Source: Mansonella perstans (Eukaryota > Nematoda > Chromadorea > Rhabditida > Onchocercidae). From it: 64,000 bases of DNA. The stretch's first letter is position 1, and every line of letters starts with the position of its first letter. Positions 37,077 to 48,300 of this stretch are shown in pieces. A program made the position numbers and the translations under genes. The DNA lies in NCBI GenBank assembly GCA_037074765.1, contig JBAMDO010000174.1, positions 1 to 64,000 on the forward strand. Reading direction: 5' to 3'. The notes below the pieces were generated by a model that saw only the letters and a list, made by a program, of their open reading frames with translations, searched no databases and was not told the origin of the DNA.

Positions 37077-40008
37077 GTGATAATAATAATAATAATAGTG
37101 ATGATAATAATAATAGTAATATCCCAAGCATCTATGACTAAAATCTAAAATATCGCTTTTCTATAGACTAGATTTAATTGGTTGAAGAGAATTTACGCTG
37201 AGACTCTTGTTTTCAGTGAATTATTTATTGCAGAATGATATGAAAGCTATATTTAGGATATTATTATCATTGATGATAAATCAGTATCTAAGGTTGACAA
37301 AATGAGTATTCAAATTTTAGGCAGGAATGTCGTCTATGGACAGCCAATCTGTTTCTTGGTACATGTATGCTATATGCGGCACGTGTTGCTTTACCAGTAT
37401 GTGCTACAGTGATTGCTCACGAATATTCGTGGAACAAGAATGATGCAGTATGTTTCATGTTTAAAATTTTTTATGGAATTCAGGATAATATTCTGTATGG
37501 AAATGGGAAGGGATTTATATTATTCAATCAATTATAATACCTGTCATTATTTCTATTAATTATTTGTTAGCTAATTATAAAAAGAAATACGACTGAAGTA
37601 TGTTTTAATCAAGTTGTTGGACCATTGAATATGGCAAGTTTTTTGCATGACATTAGTATATAAAGGAAATTGTTATGTTAATTTATATTTAGGGTACTGC
37701 ATTGTCATCATTCTTCTGGGGATATGCTTTTACTCAAATAATTGCTGGCCTTGTAGCTGATCGTATAGGCGCTGAGAAGGTATTGAGAATCTGTACATTT
37801 ACATGGGCATTGCTTACTTTCTTTACTCCTTTACTATTCGACCTTTCATATTCTACGAACCATCCAATGTTTTTTATAATACTCATTCGTTCTGCGACAG
37901 GTATTGGGCAAGGTAGGTTCTGATTTTTCTCTTAGAGTAATTTAAAATGTTAAGAATTCCTTCCTTATTCAGTGAATTATTTTCTTCGAATTAATCAAAG
38001 TGTACATATGCAAGCTTTCAAACAATATATTTTGCAGCTTTCCATCTTCCATCGATGGCTTCGATGACTTCACGACATTTGACATCGTTTGATAAAGGAC
38101 GTGTATTAGGCATATGTTTGGCAGGATCTCATCTTGGGTTAAGCACTAATTTTTCGGCTTTTTCTTGTAAAGTTTAGCGCGAAAAGTTGGATAATAAATG
38201 TTAGGCATTTCCGAATATTAGTTTTATCTTAGAGTTTCAGGACTGCGCTAGCGGGTGCAGTGGGTTCAATATTACTAGGAACTTTCGGCTGGCGTTCATT
38301 GTTTCAATGTGTAGGTATGTTCAGCACTGTTTCCAGTTATAGTATTGTACTTTGTTTGGTAGCGTTGTACTGTTTTAGTTTGATTGATTTAATGTTGTCA
38401 ATTCTCATTTGTAGGCTTGATGTCATTTCTTTGGTGGATATTGCTTCGATTCATGTCGTTGTCGCGTAGCCAATCCGCCGTCATTGAAAAGAGTGGCGAA
38501 CTGAAAGTGCCCTTAGTAGTTAGTAGCTTGCGGAAACCACTTACAGGTGGCTCTTCCGAAAATACAGTTCCTTGGGGTGTGCTCTTGAAACATCGATCTT
38601 TTTGGTATGTCAGAAAATTGTGCCGTTTTTTTATTTCTGATAACTGTTCTCCAAAAATAGGAAGAAGTTCATACGTTTCTTTCATTAGATTGGCAAAAAT
38701 TTTGAATATCAAGTAGTTTTTTACATTGCAGGAAATTGAACTTCTTTCATTTTTTCTGCTATTACTATTTATTATATAGTAATAAAACGTAATAAAATGT
38801 AAAAATAGTAATAAAATGTAAAAGTTTTGAGCATCAAGTTTGAATTTAATAATAATATTATTATTATTATTGTAGTTATTATTATTAATTATTGTTATTA
38901 ATTATTATTTTGCTGTTGTTGTTGTTATTATTATTAACTACCGAAACATTTTCATAGTATTTTGAAGATAATATTGAATTTTTATCTTTACATATAGCAA
39001 TTTTAAGGGCAGCAGCGATTGCGCAGTACTGCGGTGCGAATGCTTATTATACATTGTTTAGTTGGCTTCCATATTATTTCGCAGATGTATATCCTGATGC
39101 GAAAGGAGTGCTATATAACGTAGTACCTTCACTTGCAATTGTTGTAACTGCCTTTTTTGCCCCGTTCATTGCATCAGCATTGTTACATTATGTACATTCT
39201 CTTACTGTGACCAGAAAATTGATGGAGGTTTATTTTTTATTTTTCTTGTACTCATGTTAATTTACGTGCAGTTTTAAATTTCGCATTATAGTATCACTAA
39301 TTTTTCATGTTTTCAGGGCATTTCATTGACTGCAATTGCAATATGTTTATTGATTTCAACACAGTCTATGAGTTTCAGTGCGGCTTTATTCACTTTTACA
39401 TTAGCTTTGGCAGCACGTGGTTTTCATCATGGTGGTGTTTCAGTGAATCCATGTGATCTTGCTCCTAGCCATACTGGCTCAGTTTTTGGTAATTTTCTGA
39501 ATTTTACCAAGTTTCAAGAGAAAAACTGGGAGGATTACCTTTAGGATTTAGCGCTAAGAATAAAAGTTAAAATATCTCGAATAAAATTTTCGTTATGGTT
39601 TTTAAAAAATTATTTCCAGTCAAAAAGTAAGGAAAAGTAATCATTTCATTATTCAGTTAAAATTTTAAAGGTATGATGTAGGTGGATACTCTTTGTTATT
39701 TCAGGGAAACTTGTCTTATTCTGTATTATCACTTCCTTATTTCTTCTAAGCGCTGGTAAAAGATCAGCATGTATTCATGTTGGACAGTATATTTTTTTAA
39801 TTTGGAATTTCCGTTTCAATTTCTTTCATTTCCAGGTGTTTTCAATGCATTTTCTGCAATAACTGGTTTTATCGGAGTGTATCTTGCTGGATATATATTA
39901 CATGAGACGGGAAGTGCTTGGGCCTACGTATTTATTTTTACATCTTTACAGTGCTTAATTGGAGCAGTTGTTTTTTCTTTATTTGGTACAGCAAATCGAA
40001 TTATTTGA
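36735..40008 (+). CDS. SLC17A9: Vesicular nucleotide transporter, SLC17A9-like (MFS)
   Basis: Nine phase-matched exons: 36735-36796, 37321-37447, 37693-37912, 38038-38137, 38241-38314, 38415-38604, 39008-39227, 39317-39488, 39836-40008 (TGA). They encode 445 residues, close to human SLC17A9. It is a major facilitator protein with about 12 membrane segments. Diagnostic runs shared with SLC17A9 include WNKNDAG, GTALSSFFWGYAFTQ, ADRIGAEKV (the MFS loop 2-3 signature), FSWLPYYF, Y/FPDAKG, NVVPSLA, TVRKLM-like TVTRKLME, VSVNPCDLAPSHTG and HETGSAW. The family loads ATP and other nucleotides into secretory vesicles using membrane potential and chloride. Exon 7 must use the CAATTTTAAG acceptor (39007) rather than the nearer TATAG to keep frame. 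The frame ends FGTANRII. A candidate extra 3' exon lies at 40337. Confidence 0.95.
36905..37130. repeat. (AAT)n microsatellite in transporter intron 1
   Basis: About 225 bp of AAT triplets with AAC, ATC and AGT variants. It gives artefactual poly-I and poly-Y frames on the two strands. Confidence 0.95.
38850..38940. repeat. (ATT)n microsatellite in transporter intron 6
   Basis: ATT/TTG triplets, interrupted, about 90 bp. Confidence 0.85.
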
Positions 40009-40336
40009 TTTCTTTTTCTTTTTTCATCATTTGAAGGTTTTTAAAATTTCTTTTATCATTTAATTGTTTTGTTTTGGTCCGTTGATTTTCTATTTTATGA
40101 CCTATGTTATTTTTGGATTCTAATCTCATAAGCAACTTGGGTAAGCTGCATATTGTTATCATTTTTAACTTTTTGATATTTTCGCATACCTTCCCTGATA
40201 TCATACTTTGGGGATATACTTAATATATAACTTTTCCTTCGCTTTTATCGTTTCACCTTTAATTGCGCACTCTCGAAAATTGTATTAGCATTTTGTATTA
40301 AATGTATTAGCCTAACTATTGTCATTTTATCCGCAG

Positions 40337-40475
40337 GGAAATTAGTTCTGCAATCATTCTCGCTCGTGCCACTGATAAATTCAATCGTCTAAATCAATAT
40401 TCTTCATCAGTGTATTCCGACGCATCTCTAGTGAAATATATGAATCAGTTTTGTGCAATTAACATATTAATATAG
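40337..40475 (+). CDS. Possible alternative 3' exon of the transporter gene
   Basis: A strong acceptor (TTATCCGCAG) precedes 40337. One frame from here is open for 45 codons (EISSAIILARATDKFNRLNQ...) to a TAG at 40475, but it needs a phase-2 donor that exon 9 of the transporter does not offer. The only plausible donor in exon 9 (TTTG|GTACAG) would instead give a 17-residue tail. It could be an alternative end, a separate small gene, or chance. Confidence 0.3.
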
Positions 40476-43123
40476 TCCATTTTATGTTCTTTTTATTGTA
40501 TTATCCTACTAAGGAGAAATTGGTTATTACAGTAAGCAAAATTTTTACTATTCTCGAGCATATTTTATAAGTGAAACGATAGATTTCCAATCGCTACAAT
40601 TCACAGAGGGATAATGTATGTTTGAGATTCATGTCCATGTTATTTTCGAAATTCTTGAGAGTAAAAAGCTAAATCAAATTGTAGCATTAATAATGTTAGA
40701 TTTTCAACATTGAGTAATTAAGGCTTGCAGCCTATTCTATTACATTTCTGTACACTTCACTATTGTGTTTGATGGATTTTTCGTGTAATGAATGTGGACT
40801 GTGATAAGTTTTCGATATAGCAACCAAAACAAACCAAAGTGCTTCTTGTTAATTCTTGAAATTTGAAAATTTTTACTATACATAAATTCGATGAAACTAT
40901 CAACAAATTCGCTAACGCATTGAAATTTTCCAATTATTATAAAACAGTTTAATAAATACGAAATTTTTTCCTAAATTAAAATATTGGCATACTTTCGATA
41001 ACTCTGATAACTTCAGGTATTGATGTGAGAGCATATGTGATTTTTATGTGCTTTACAAATGTCTGTTATCTCTTTCCATTGTTATTTAACTGTAATGCTA
41101 ACATCGGGTTAAAGATACAATAAAGTTTAATTCTTTAGTAACAAAATTTTACAAAAAAAAAACCAGTCTTGCTGGAAAACTAAAAATGAACTTAATATCA
41201 GATTCTTATTACCAGAACTTAATGTCAATATCCAGAAATGAACTTAATATATTAAATTTGAACATTTCACTATCGACCAAAATTTTCCAAATATTTGGAA
41301 CAACTACAATAATTTCAGTGAAATTTTTTTTTATGGATATAATAATGGGACATTAATTATTCCCGTTCATTTTCTCCCACTCTTACGCTAATTTTGTATA
41401 GAACATCAGACCGATATGTATAATAATTTATGAAAAACATTAATTAATCAATTAATCCTATTTTAATTTTTGCATTCTAATTTATTCACAATATCATAAG
41501 GGAAGTTGCATCGAAAATTCAGCTTGTATTTCGAATATTTTATTTTTATTTTGATAATATAGCTATTTTAACAAATGTATGTCACATTACTAAAATCCAA
41601 AAAAAATTTCTTAATTTGATTATTAATTACAAAAAAAAAAGGATATAGAAAAAAGAAAGAAGTATGTAGTGAAGTTCTGTAATGAGCTTTTTTTTTTTTT
41701 ATTTTTTCTTTTTTAACTTCAAACACAGCATTCAAATTGAAGTTGTCAATTGAGGCTTGAATGTAATTAGTAATAGGGAAACAAGAATCCGGTTTTTCTT
41801 TGTGACTCTGATGATTAGTTCTGGGAAGTTAATAATGCAATTTGTTGAGAGTAGCGAAATTTGATGTATTATTACTTTTTGGAATAATTCATCTATCTAT
41901 GCTCTTCAATTAATAAAACTACATTTGAATACCTCATACAACTTATTGCATTGAGATCCGGAATTTCAAAAAAAAAAAAAATTTTATTGAAAGGAATGAA
42001 TTCATCAATGAAGCAGTCTAATCGTAAAGAAAATTTTTCACAATGTTTAATTTTTTCATCAACTTTAATACTACAAATTTAAAAATTTTTTTAGAATTTC
42101 AATGATTTTCCAAAAATAATTTCAACTTAATTGATTAATCATTCGGAAAAAATGATTAATTTCTGGATTTTGGAATTAAATTGAGTGATGAATAAAATGA
42201 GCAAAATTTGACAGAAAGCAATCTTGAATAAATTATGAAAAAATTACACCTAGGAAAAAAAAGATGAATAAACGTATATCTAATATTGACGTACGTACTT
42301 AAATAAGTATTAATTGTACGTGTTCAAATAAACGTTATTTCTTAACGTTACGTTTAATAAAACAAGGGAACAAATGAATGCCTTGCTATTATAAATGAAA
42401 GAAAAGTAGATTAAATATAGTACAGTGAATTACGAACACTCATTTTTCTGTGTGTTTACTTAGATTTGAAATACTTAAATTCAATTTCTCATTCAGTCGA
42501 TAATGATTTATAAGTTCATGTTGTATATCCCTTTATTATCAATTCGAAGTTCATTGATTCTTCAATGTAAGCACTTTTCATTGATAAGATATTTTATGGT
42601 ATAACAATTTATGATGCAAAATCTGCAGAAAAATTCCTATATATAATCCTTTGTCATAACAAATGATAGATTACTTTCTTTGAAGTAATTTTGCTATACA
42701 AATCAACGCTAACACTTCGTTGTAACAAAAAATTGTCACTCAATTGAATTCATTGATAGTTTTCTTGGCACAAAAAAAAATAGAGATGATAAATGATCAG
42801 AATAGTACGAAGATGATAAGCTATCAGAGTAATGTGAAAGTGATAAATTATGAGAGTAATATGGAGATGATAACTATCAGAGTAATATGAAAATGATGTT
42901 ATGAGAGTAACATTGTTATAATAAGTTATCAGGGTAATATAGATATGATAAATTATCAGAGTAATATGAAAATGATAAGTTATAAGAGTAATATGGAGAT
43001 GATAAGCTATCGGAGTAATATGAAAATGATGTTATGAGAGTAACATTGTTATAATAAGTTATCAGAGTTCCTACTAATTGCGTACGTTTTAATAATTGGT
43101 AAAAGAATGGAAAAATCATTTAC
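40476..43123. other. Intergenic region, repeat at right end
   Basis: Mostly AT-rich. AATAAA occurs near 41119. A minus-strand block at about 41826-41705, preceded by TTCCCAG, is open and coding-like (TNHQSHKEKPDSCFPITNYI) and might be the 3' exon of the gene starting at 43262, but the phase does not fit a direct join. A higher-order repeat fills 42785-43075. Confidence 0.4.
42785..43075. repeat. Higher-order repeat: ~31-bp units in ~133-bp blocks
   Basis: Basic unit 'gataagttatcagagtaatatgaa'. Within the array a ~50-bp segment (aatatgaaaatgatgttatgagagtaac...) recurs nearly unchanged at about 42883 and 43016, showing a larger repeat period laid over the small one. Confidence 0.88.
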
Positions 43124-43262
43124 CAAATTTAAATTCCCGCTTTGTATTGTCAATTCCTGGCAATGTATCATTTGTTATACGGCGCATTTGGCGGATTTCC
43201 GGTTCTTCTGCTAGCGGTTCAATATCAGGTGATCCTTTCTCTCCCGAGATTTCTTTGTTCAT
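43124..43262 (-). CDS. First exon of an unidentified gene
   Basis: ATG at 43262 opens 46 codons of acidic, well-mixed sequence (MNKEISGEKGSPDIEPLAEE..., then EIRQMRRITNDTLPGIDN) up to a TTTG|GTAAAT donor in phase 1. The frame is also open upstream, to about 43301, without another ATG. It points away from the plus-strand gene at 44077, so the 0.8 kb between them may be a shared promoter. Downstream exons were not identified with confidence. No domain seen. Confidence 0.5.
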
Positions 43263-43369
43263 TTCATTGGTATCTTGATTATATTTTATTGTGTTGGACA
43301 ACTTTTTGTTGAATTAACTAGTTTAGAGTCGATACTTTCATCTTATCGGAAGAAATGGTTACATTCAGC

Positions 43370-43640
43370 AGGTGTCAGTGATCACTTGCAATAGAAACAG
43401 TAGCGCATCAGTGGTTATATGTCAAAGACAATGATTGCACTACAGGTGTCGGTGATCACTTGCAAAAGCTCTTGTACCGCAGAGCTATCAATAGTGACAT
43501 GTGAAAGAAAATAATCATATCATAGCTATCAGTGGTCACTTGCAAAATAAGCAGTTTTATCAGAGTTATCAGTAGTTATCTGTAATTGCGTCATAGCTAT
43601 CACTGGTCACTTGTCAGTGGAATTATTGCACCATAACTAT
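43370..43640. repeat. Degenerate repeat with 'tatcagtggtcacttgc' core
   Basis: At least five diverged copies of 'atagctatcagtggtcactt' with variable spacers of about 35-45 bp, lying in the intergenic space upstream of the gene starting at 44077. Confidence 0.75.
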
Positions 43641-44076
43641 CATTGCATTGCAGAAACCGGTCTTTCATAGATTTATTTTTGATGTGTAAAGTGATTCACG
43701 TTCTAACTCTACCATCTCTTTAAATTGTGTCATTTCTACACTTCCCCCAAAAGTAGGCTTTGTCGTATTTAAGTTGCTTAGTTGAAAAATCATATCAGCA
43801 TTTACATAATTTAAATTACGTTTTTTTAGAAAAAAAAATGTAAAATTTAGCGTAAATATTTCAAAAGTTATCAGATTATGCTTTAATCTGATACCTTTTA
43901 ACATTTAGTTTCAATGGAAGTAAAAAGAATAAAGCTTATTATGATGATCATTATTTAAAGATGTTTTGAATGTTGTATGTTTTAGTTTAAGTAATTTAGC
44001 CAATGTAACTTTTTGTTTTCTTTCAGTGATTTTCACGGGTAGTTTTGCTATTCATTAATTAAATAAATTTCGAAGA

Positions 44077-44928
44077 ATGGCAGATGATGAAGAACAGATA
44101 GATTTGGAAGAGGATAATGCACCACGAGCGGTAGGTTTGGCACAACGAGCTGCTCGGATATTAAATAATTTGCCGTTTTTGAACTTCCCAGCAATTGCAC
44201 CTCATGCAGGTCGGCTCGATTTGGAACCTCTCGATAGAGATTTTCATGTATTGGTACATAATGCAAATGCTGTATTAGCTGAACAACTTGCTGTGTTGGG
44301 AGAGTTGGTTTTTTTTTTAAAACTTAAATTTTATTTAACTAAGTTTTTGATTTATTTAGTTTATAATTTATGGAATTTATTTTCATATTTTCTATAGGAA
44401 GGTCCATTCCTAGTGAAGTTATCCTTAATTAGTTGTGCGAATTCCCTTCTGAATTACTTTCCTCATTTTCAATAGGAAATTTCAGCAAATCCTCTCTAGG
44501 TCTATTGACAACCCGTGGATTCATCCACATCTATGGTTAGGTTTATCCGCGGATTTACGATCTGATGGAAGATTTTTTATTGGGAATCAAAGTATCGTTG
44601 GGTGAATATTTTCGAGGAATTCCGTATTCATAGAGAAGAGAATCGAGCAGACGAGGAACCAATAATGGGTGGAATGGAGCGTATTGCTGTAGGACTCATT
44701 GATGAGCTGCGAAATATGATTGAACATCTGATAAGACAGCGCGACGAAATGCGACAACTAGTTATGCAACGAGGCTTGTTTGATCCGCTCTTTGGTCAGT
44801 GGGACGAGTTACTGGAAGTTTGGGGAGTGAGAAATTTTACTCGAGAAAATGGAAAAATTAAAAACCCGAGTTTGTTTTCAATTACATTTGAAATATTTAA
44901 TTTCACATATACAGACAGATTAAGCTAA
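44077..44928 (+). CDS. Unknown acidic / coiled-coil protein, structure uncertain
   Basis: Exon 1 starts at ATG 44077 (MADDEEQIDLEEDNAPRAVG...) and encodes about 77 mixed residues up to a possible TTG|GTTTTT donor near 44307. A second coding block is open from about 44615 (EFRIHREENRADEEP...) through a helical, charged region (DELRNMIEHLIRQRDEMRQL) and GLFDPLFGQWDELLEVWG to a possible donor at 44828 or a stop at 44928. A third frame from 44543 to 44634 (YPRIYDLMEDFLLGIKVSL) also looks coding and would join the second block only with a one-base shift near 44625. I do not recognise the protein. It may be a gene of its own, about 100-200 bp upstream of the APPBP2-like gene (operon-like spacing), or supply an N-terminal extension to it. 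Confidence 0.55.
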
Positions 44929-45381
44929 TTTTTAACATTCAGTAGCTTTAAATTCTTGCAGTTAAATTTTCGGTTATATTTCAATCGGCCTTTCAAATAG
45001 CTAAATATATTTGCAGCAACTAAAATAGGTAAAGAAAATACAGAATGGCTTTAAAGAGTACAACTGCTGATGAACTGATAAAAAAAATTTTTTTAATTTT
45101 TTCTTCCCACTGCCAGTCTTAATTAATATTTTAAAAAATTTTCCGAAAAATGAGTGCGAAGCACTGAGTTTATCGTATTACTTGCGTAATTTAAGTTATT
45201 TCTTAATACACAAACAAATCAATTTCAGAAAAAAAATTTATGGCGAGAGTTTAAAAGAAAGAACTTTGTCGGAATTCAAGGTTTTTACTTAACTACCGGC
45301 AAATTTACTATTATATAAGGATTTCTCTTTGTATTTTAGCTGTTTTATTGGAACCGTTGATTTTATAATAAAATATTGCAG

Positions 45382-48300
45382 AATCACTGGAAAACATTGT
45401 CTTGGATTACGTCACCAGTGTATTAAATAGTATGCCAGTGGAAGCATATGTTCTATCATTGCCATTGCTATTTGAGATTCACGTAGGTCTATATAGGAAA
45501 AATAAATTTCATATATTGGAAAAGGAGTGGAGTAGCATCGACCAGTTTCAAAGGATTCTGAATTGGAAAATGAGAAGGTTTGCTGTTTTGCTAGAGCCAT
45601 TCAATATTTATTCATATGATTACATTTGATCATTTATGTTTTGTCTTCTTTGTTTGAAGGCTTGGTCATCATTAGGTGACCGATGCAATCGAATTTTGAT
45701 TTTCAGAATGACAGTTCATGAGCTTTTCAATGGATTAATAAGTAAGGATTATAAGATTGAGCAAAAATTATTCGAAGATTTGAAACGACGAATTCTGGAC
45801 GGTACAAAAACGAAAAATTTGGAATTACTCGAATGTACACTCTCTTTAGGTAAATGTTCGTTATCGTCAAATTTCTGTGTGATAAAATGACATTATAAAT
45901 GATCAGCACTCATGCCATAAATGAGTTCTACATTTTTTGATTATAAATACTGCAATAAGTCTGATTTTGACAGTTTTCAAAAGATGATGATAGCCTTGGC
46001 AAACTAAACTAATAATAGTAGTAATGATAATAATTATAATAGTAGTAATAGTGATAGTAATAATAGTATAATAATAATAATTTCCAGGCACTTTTCTTTT
46101 GGATCATGGATCACTTAGCCTTCCTGGTGAAATCTTCAGATATTGTCAAAAAATGTTAAACTGGTTGCCAGCCGATCATCAATTGCGTCAACAAAAATTA
46201 TTTGAACTAAATTATTGGTATGCTTTGTTTTGAGGTTGTTTGAAAAAGTTCTTGAAGTGATGTTAATTATGTCAATTTCTGGCTCTGAAATATGTTATAA
46301 TCTTTTAAATAGTGCATATCACCGCATTCCACTTCTTGTTGAAACAATAACTGCTGTTTGCTAGTCATTGTTAATTATAGCTAATTTTCTGATTTTATAA
46401 AATCTTTTAAGGCTGCTGAAATATTTCATGAATAATTGCTCATTCGTCGAGGCAATACATATCAGTTCATTCACTGATACCTTAATTGATAAACTGGAAA
46501 GCAATAATAATATTGGAACACTCAATTTTGTGCAAATTCAAACTCAATGCGCTTCTTTATGGTTAGTTCTTTCTGATTCCCCGTTAGGTTTACACATAGT
46601 TGCATTGTAACACATTGTAACACATTGTAACACGTTGTAACATTTACACATAACCTTTACACATTGTAACACGATCATACTGTTGTCGTGAAAAAATAAT
46701 GTTCCCCGTAATGTTTGTAATTTTTTTTCAGGTACATGCTGGGTTATTATAAGAAGTCCACGAAGTCTTGTTTAAAAGCGTTAAAAGCTGCTCAGGACAG
46801 AGGATCACATATTACTGTAAGTTTACATTATTGAAAATTAATGGATTTTAGATGGAATTAATTTTTTGTTTATTATTAAATATATATTATTAAATGATTT
46901 TTGTTATTTTCTTCTTTATGACCATATTTTAATTGTATTTTTTATATATTTAATATATTAGAAACATAAAAAGGCAAATTTATTGTTTTTGTCGACGAAG
47001 CTGTGTGCATTAATTGGCACAGATGAAATACTTTGATAACGGTTTATTGTTGAACGAGATACACGCAAATACAGAAACAATAACAGCAGGCAATGCAAAA
47101 CCAATAATAGTTATAAAACAGTAATAGCAATTGGAAATGGATTGAATAAATGAAAAAGTGTTAATTATTAACAAAGGGTGATTTCTGAATCATATATTCT
47201 AGTTATTTTATGTTGTAAATGAGCGTGGTCTGGACATTGCTTATAGTGTTTTATTGATTATGAGACCGAGCACTTCTTTTAAACGTTTTGCACTATTTCG
47301 ATACATAAGGTTAATTATATGAAAAAAATGCTTTAAATTCTTATCTGTATACTATATGATAGCTTGATAGGAAGAATTGTCGTAAACGGATGAGCCGAAA
47401 TAGTAAGCTGTCGACAAAATTACTAATGGATAGGATGAACTGACTAAATAGACCGACAATTTTCATAATTTAGTTAAGCATTCAATTAATCTTAATTATT
47501 AGACCAAAAGTTAGTTACAATATGGCAATTGCAAATAAAATTGTTGTCACACTGGAAGAATTTTACATGAAATGATTCTGTTTTGTAGCATTTCAGATAA
47601 TGCATCAAATTTTTAAGACAAGAGTTGGGCAAATGATTAATTATTCTAGGTTTTATATATATATATATATATATGTATTGCAGAAAAAGAAATAATATAT
47701 TTTTTAGTGCAGTAAATTACTTGTCTCATAAGTGTTTTACTAAAACAATTTATGCTACAAAGTTATATCATGAATTTTCGAGAACTTCCGACATATGAAT
47801 GAGTTAGCTGCAAATTTAACTGGATGGAAGATTTTTTGTTGTAATATATGCTATTGCAATGTAAAAGGCTTTGTTTACATATTTTTGATGCTATTGTTTT
47901 GATCTGAATTTTTCTTGCAGGCTCAAGTGGAGCTTTTATGTATGACTTCAAAGATTCTCATTTTCAAAGGACATTTTGACTTAGCCCTGAGAGCCGTTCG
48001 TTTCGCTTTGGCAATTGTTTTGAGTCATCCAGAGCTTGAAAGGTTGCTGTGTTCTGTGTTATGTGACTATGGAGATTGTTTGCTCAATTCAGATCATGTC
48101 GAGATGGCTGTGCAAGTCTACACCGTAAGTTATTCTTTGGACACTACTTGTAGGAATAATTAATACTTTCTATTCGTTGCAAGTTATAAATTAAAATATA
48201 AGCAGCTGAGATAATTTAATGATCGAAAAAAATTTATAAGTAATCAGCATAGGTGATGGCTAAAATGGTTCACAAACATTTCGGAACAGATTCTCTTCGT

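Noticed and set aside
36840..37148. Long Y/H-rich minus frame and I-rich plus frame
   Set aside because: Artefact of the (AAT)n microsatellite inside the transporter's first intron.
38398..38712. 104-codon minus frame
   Set aside because: Shadow of transporter exon 6, whose plus-strand frame is supported by homology and splice phase.
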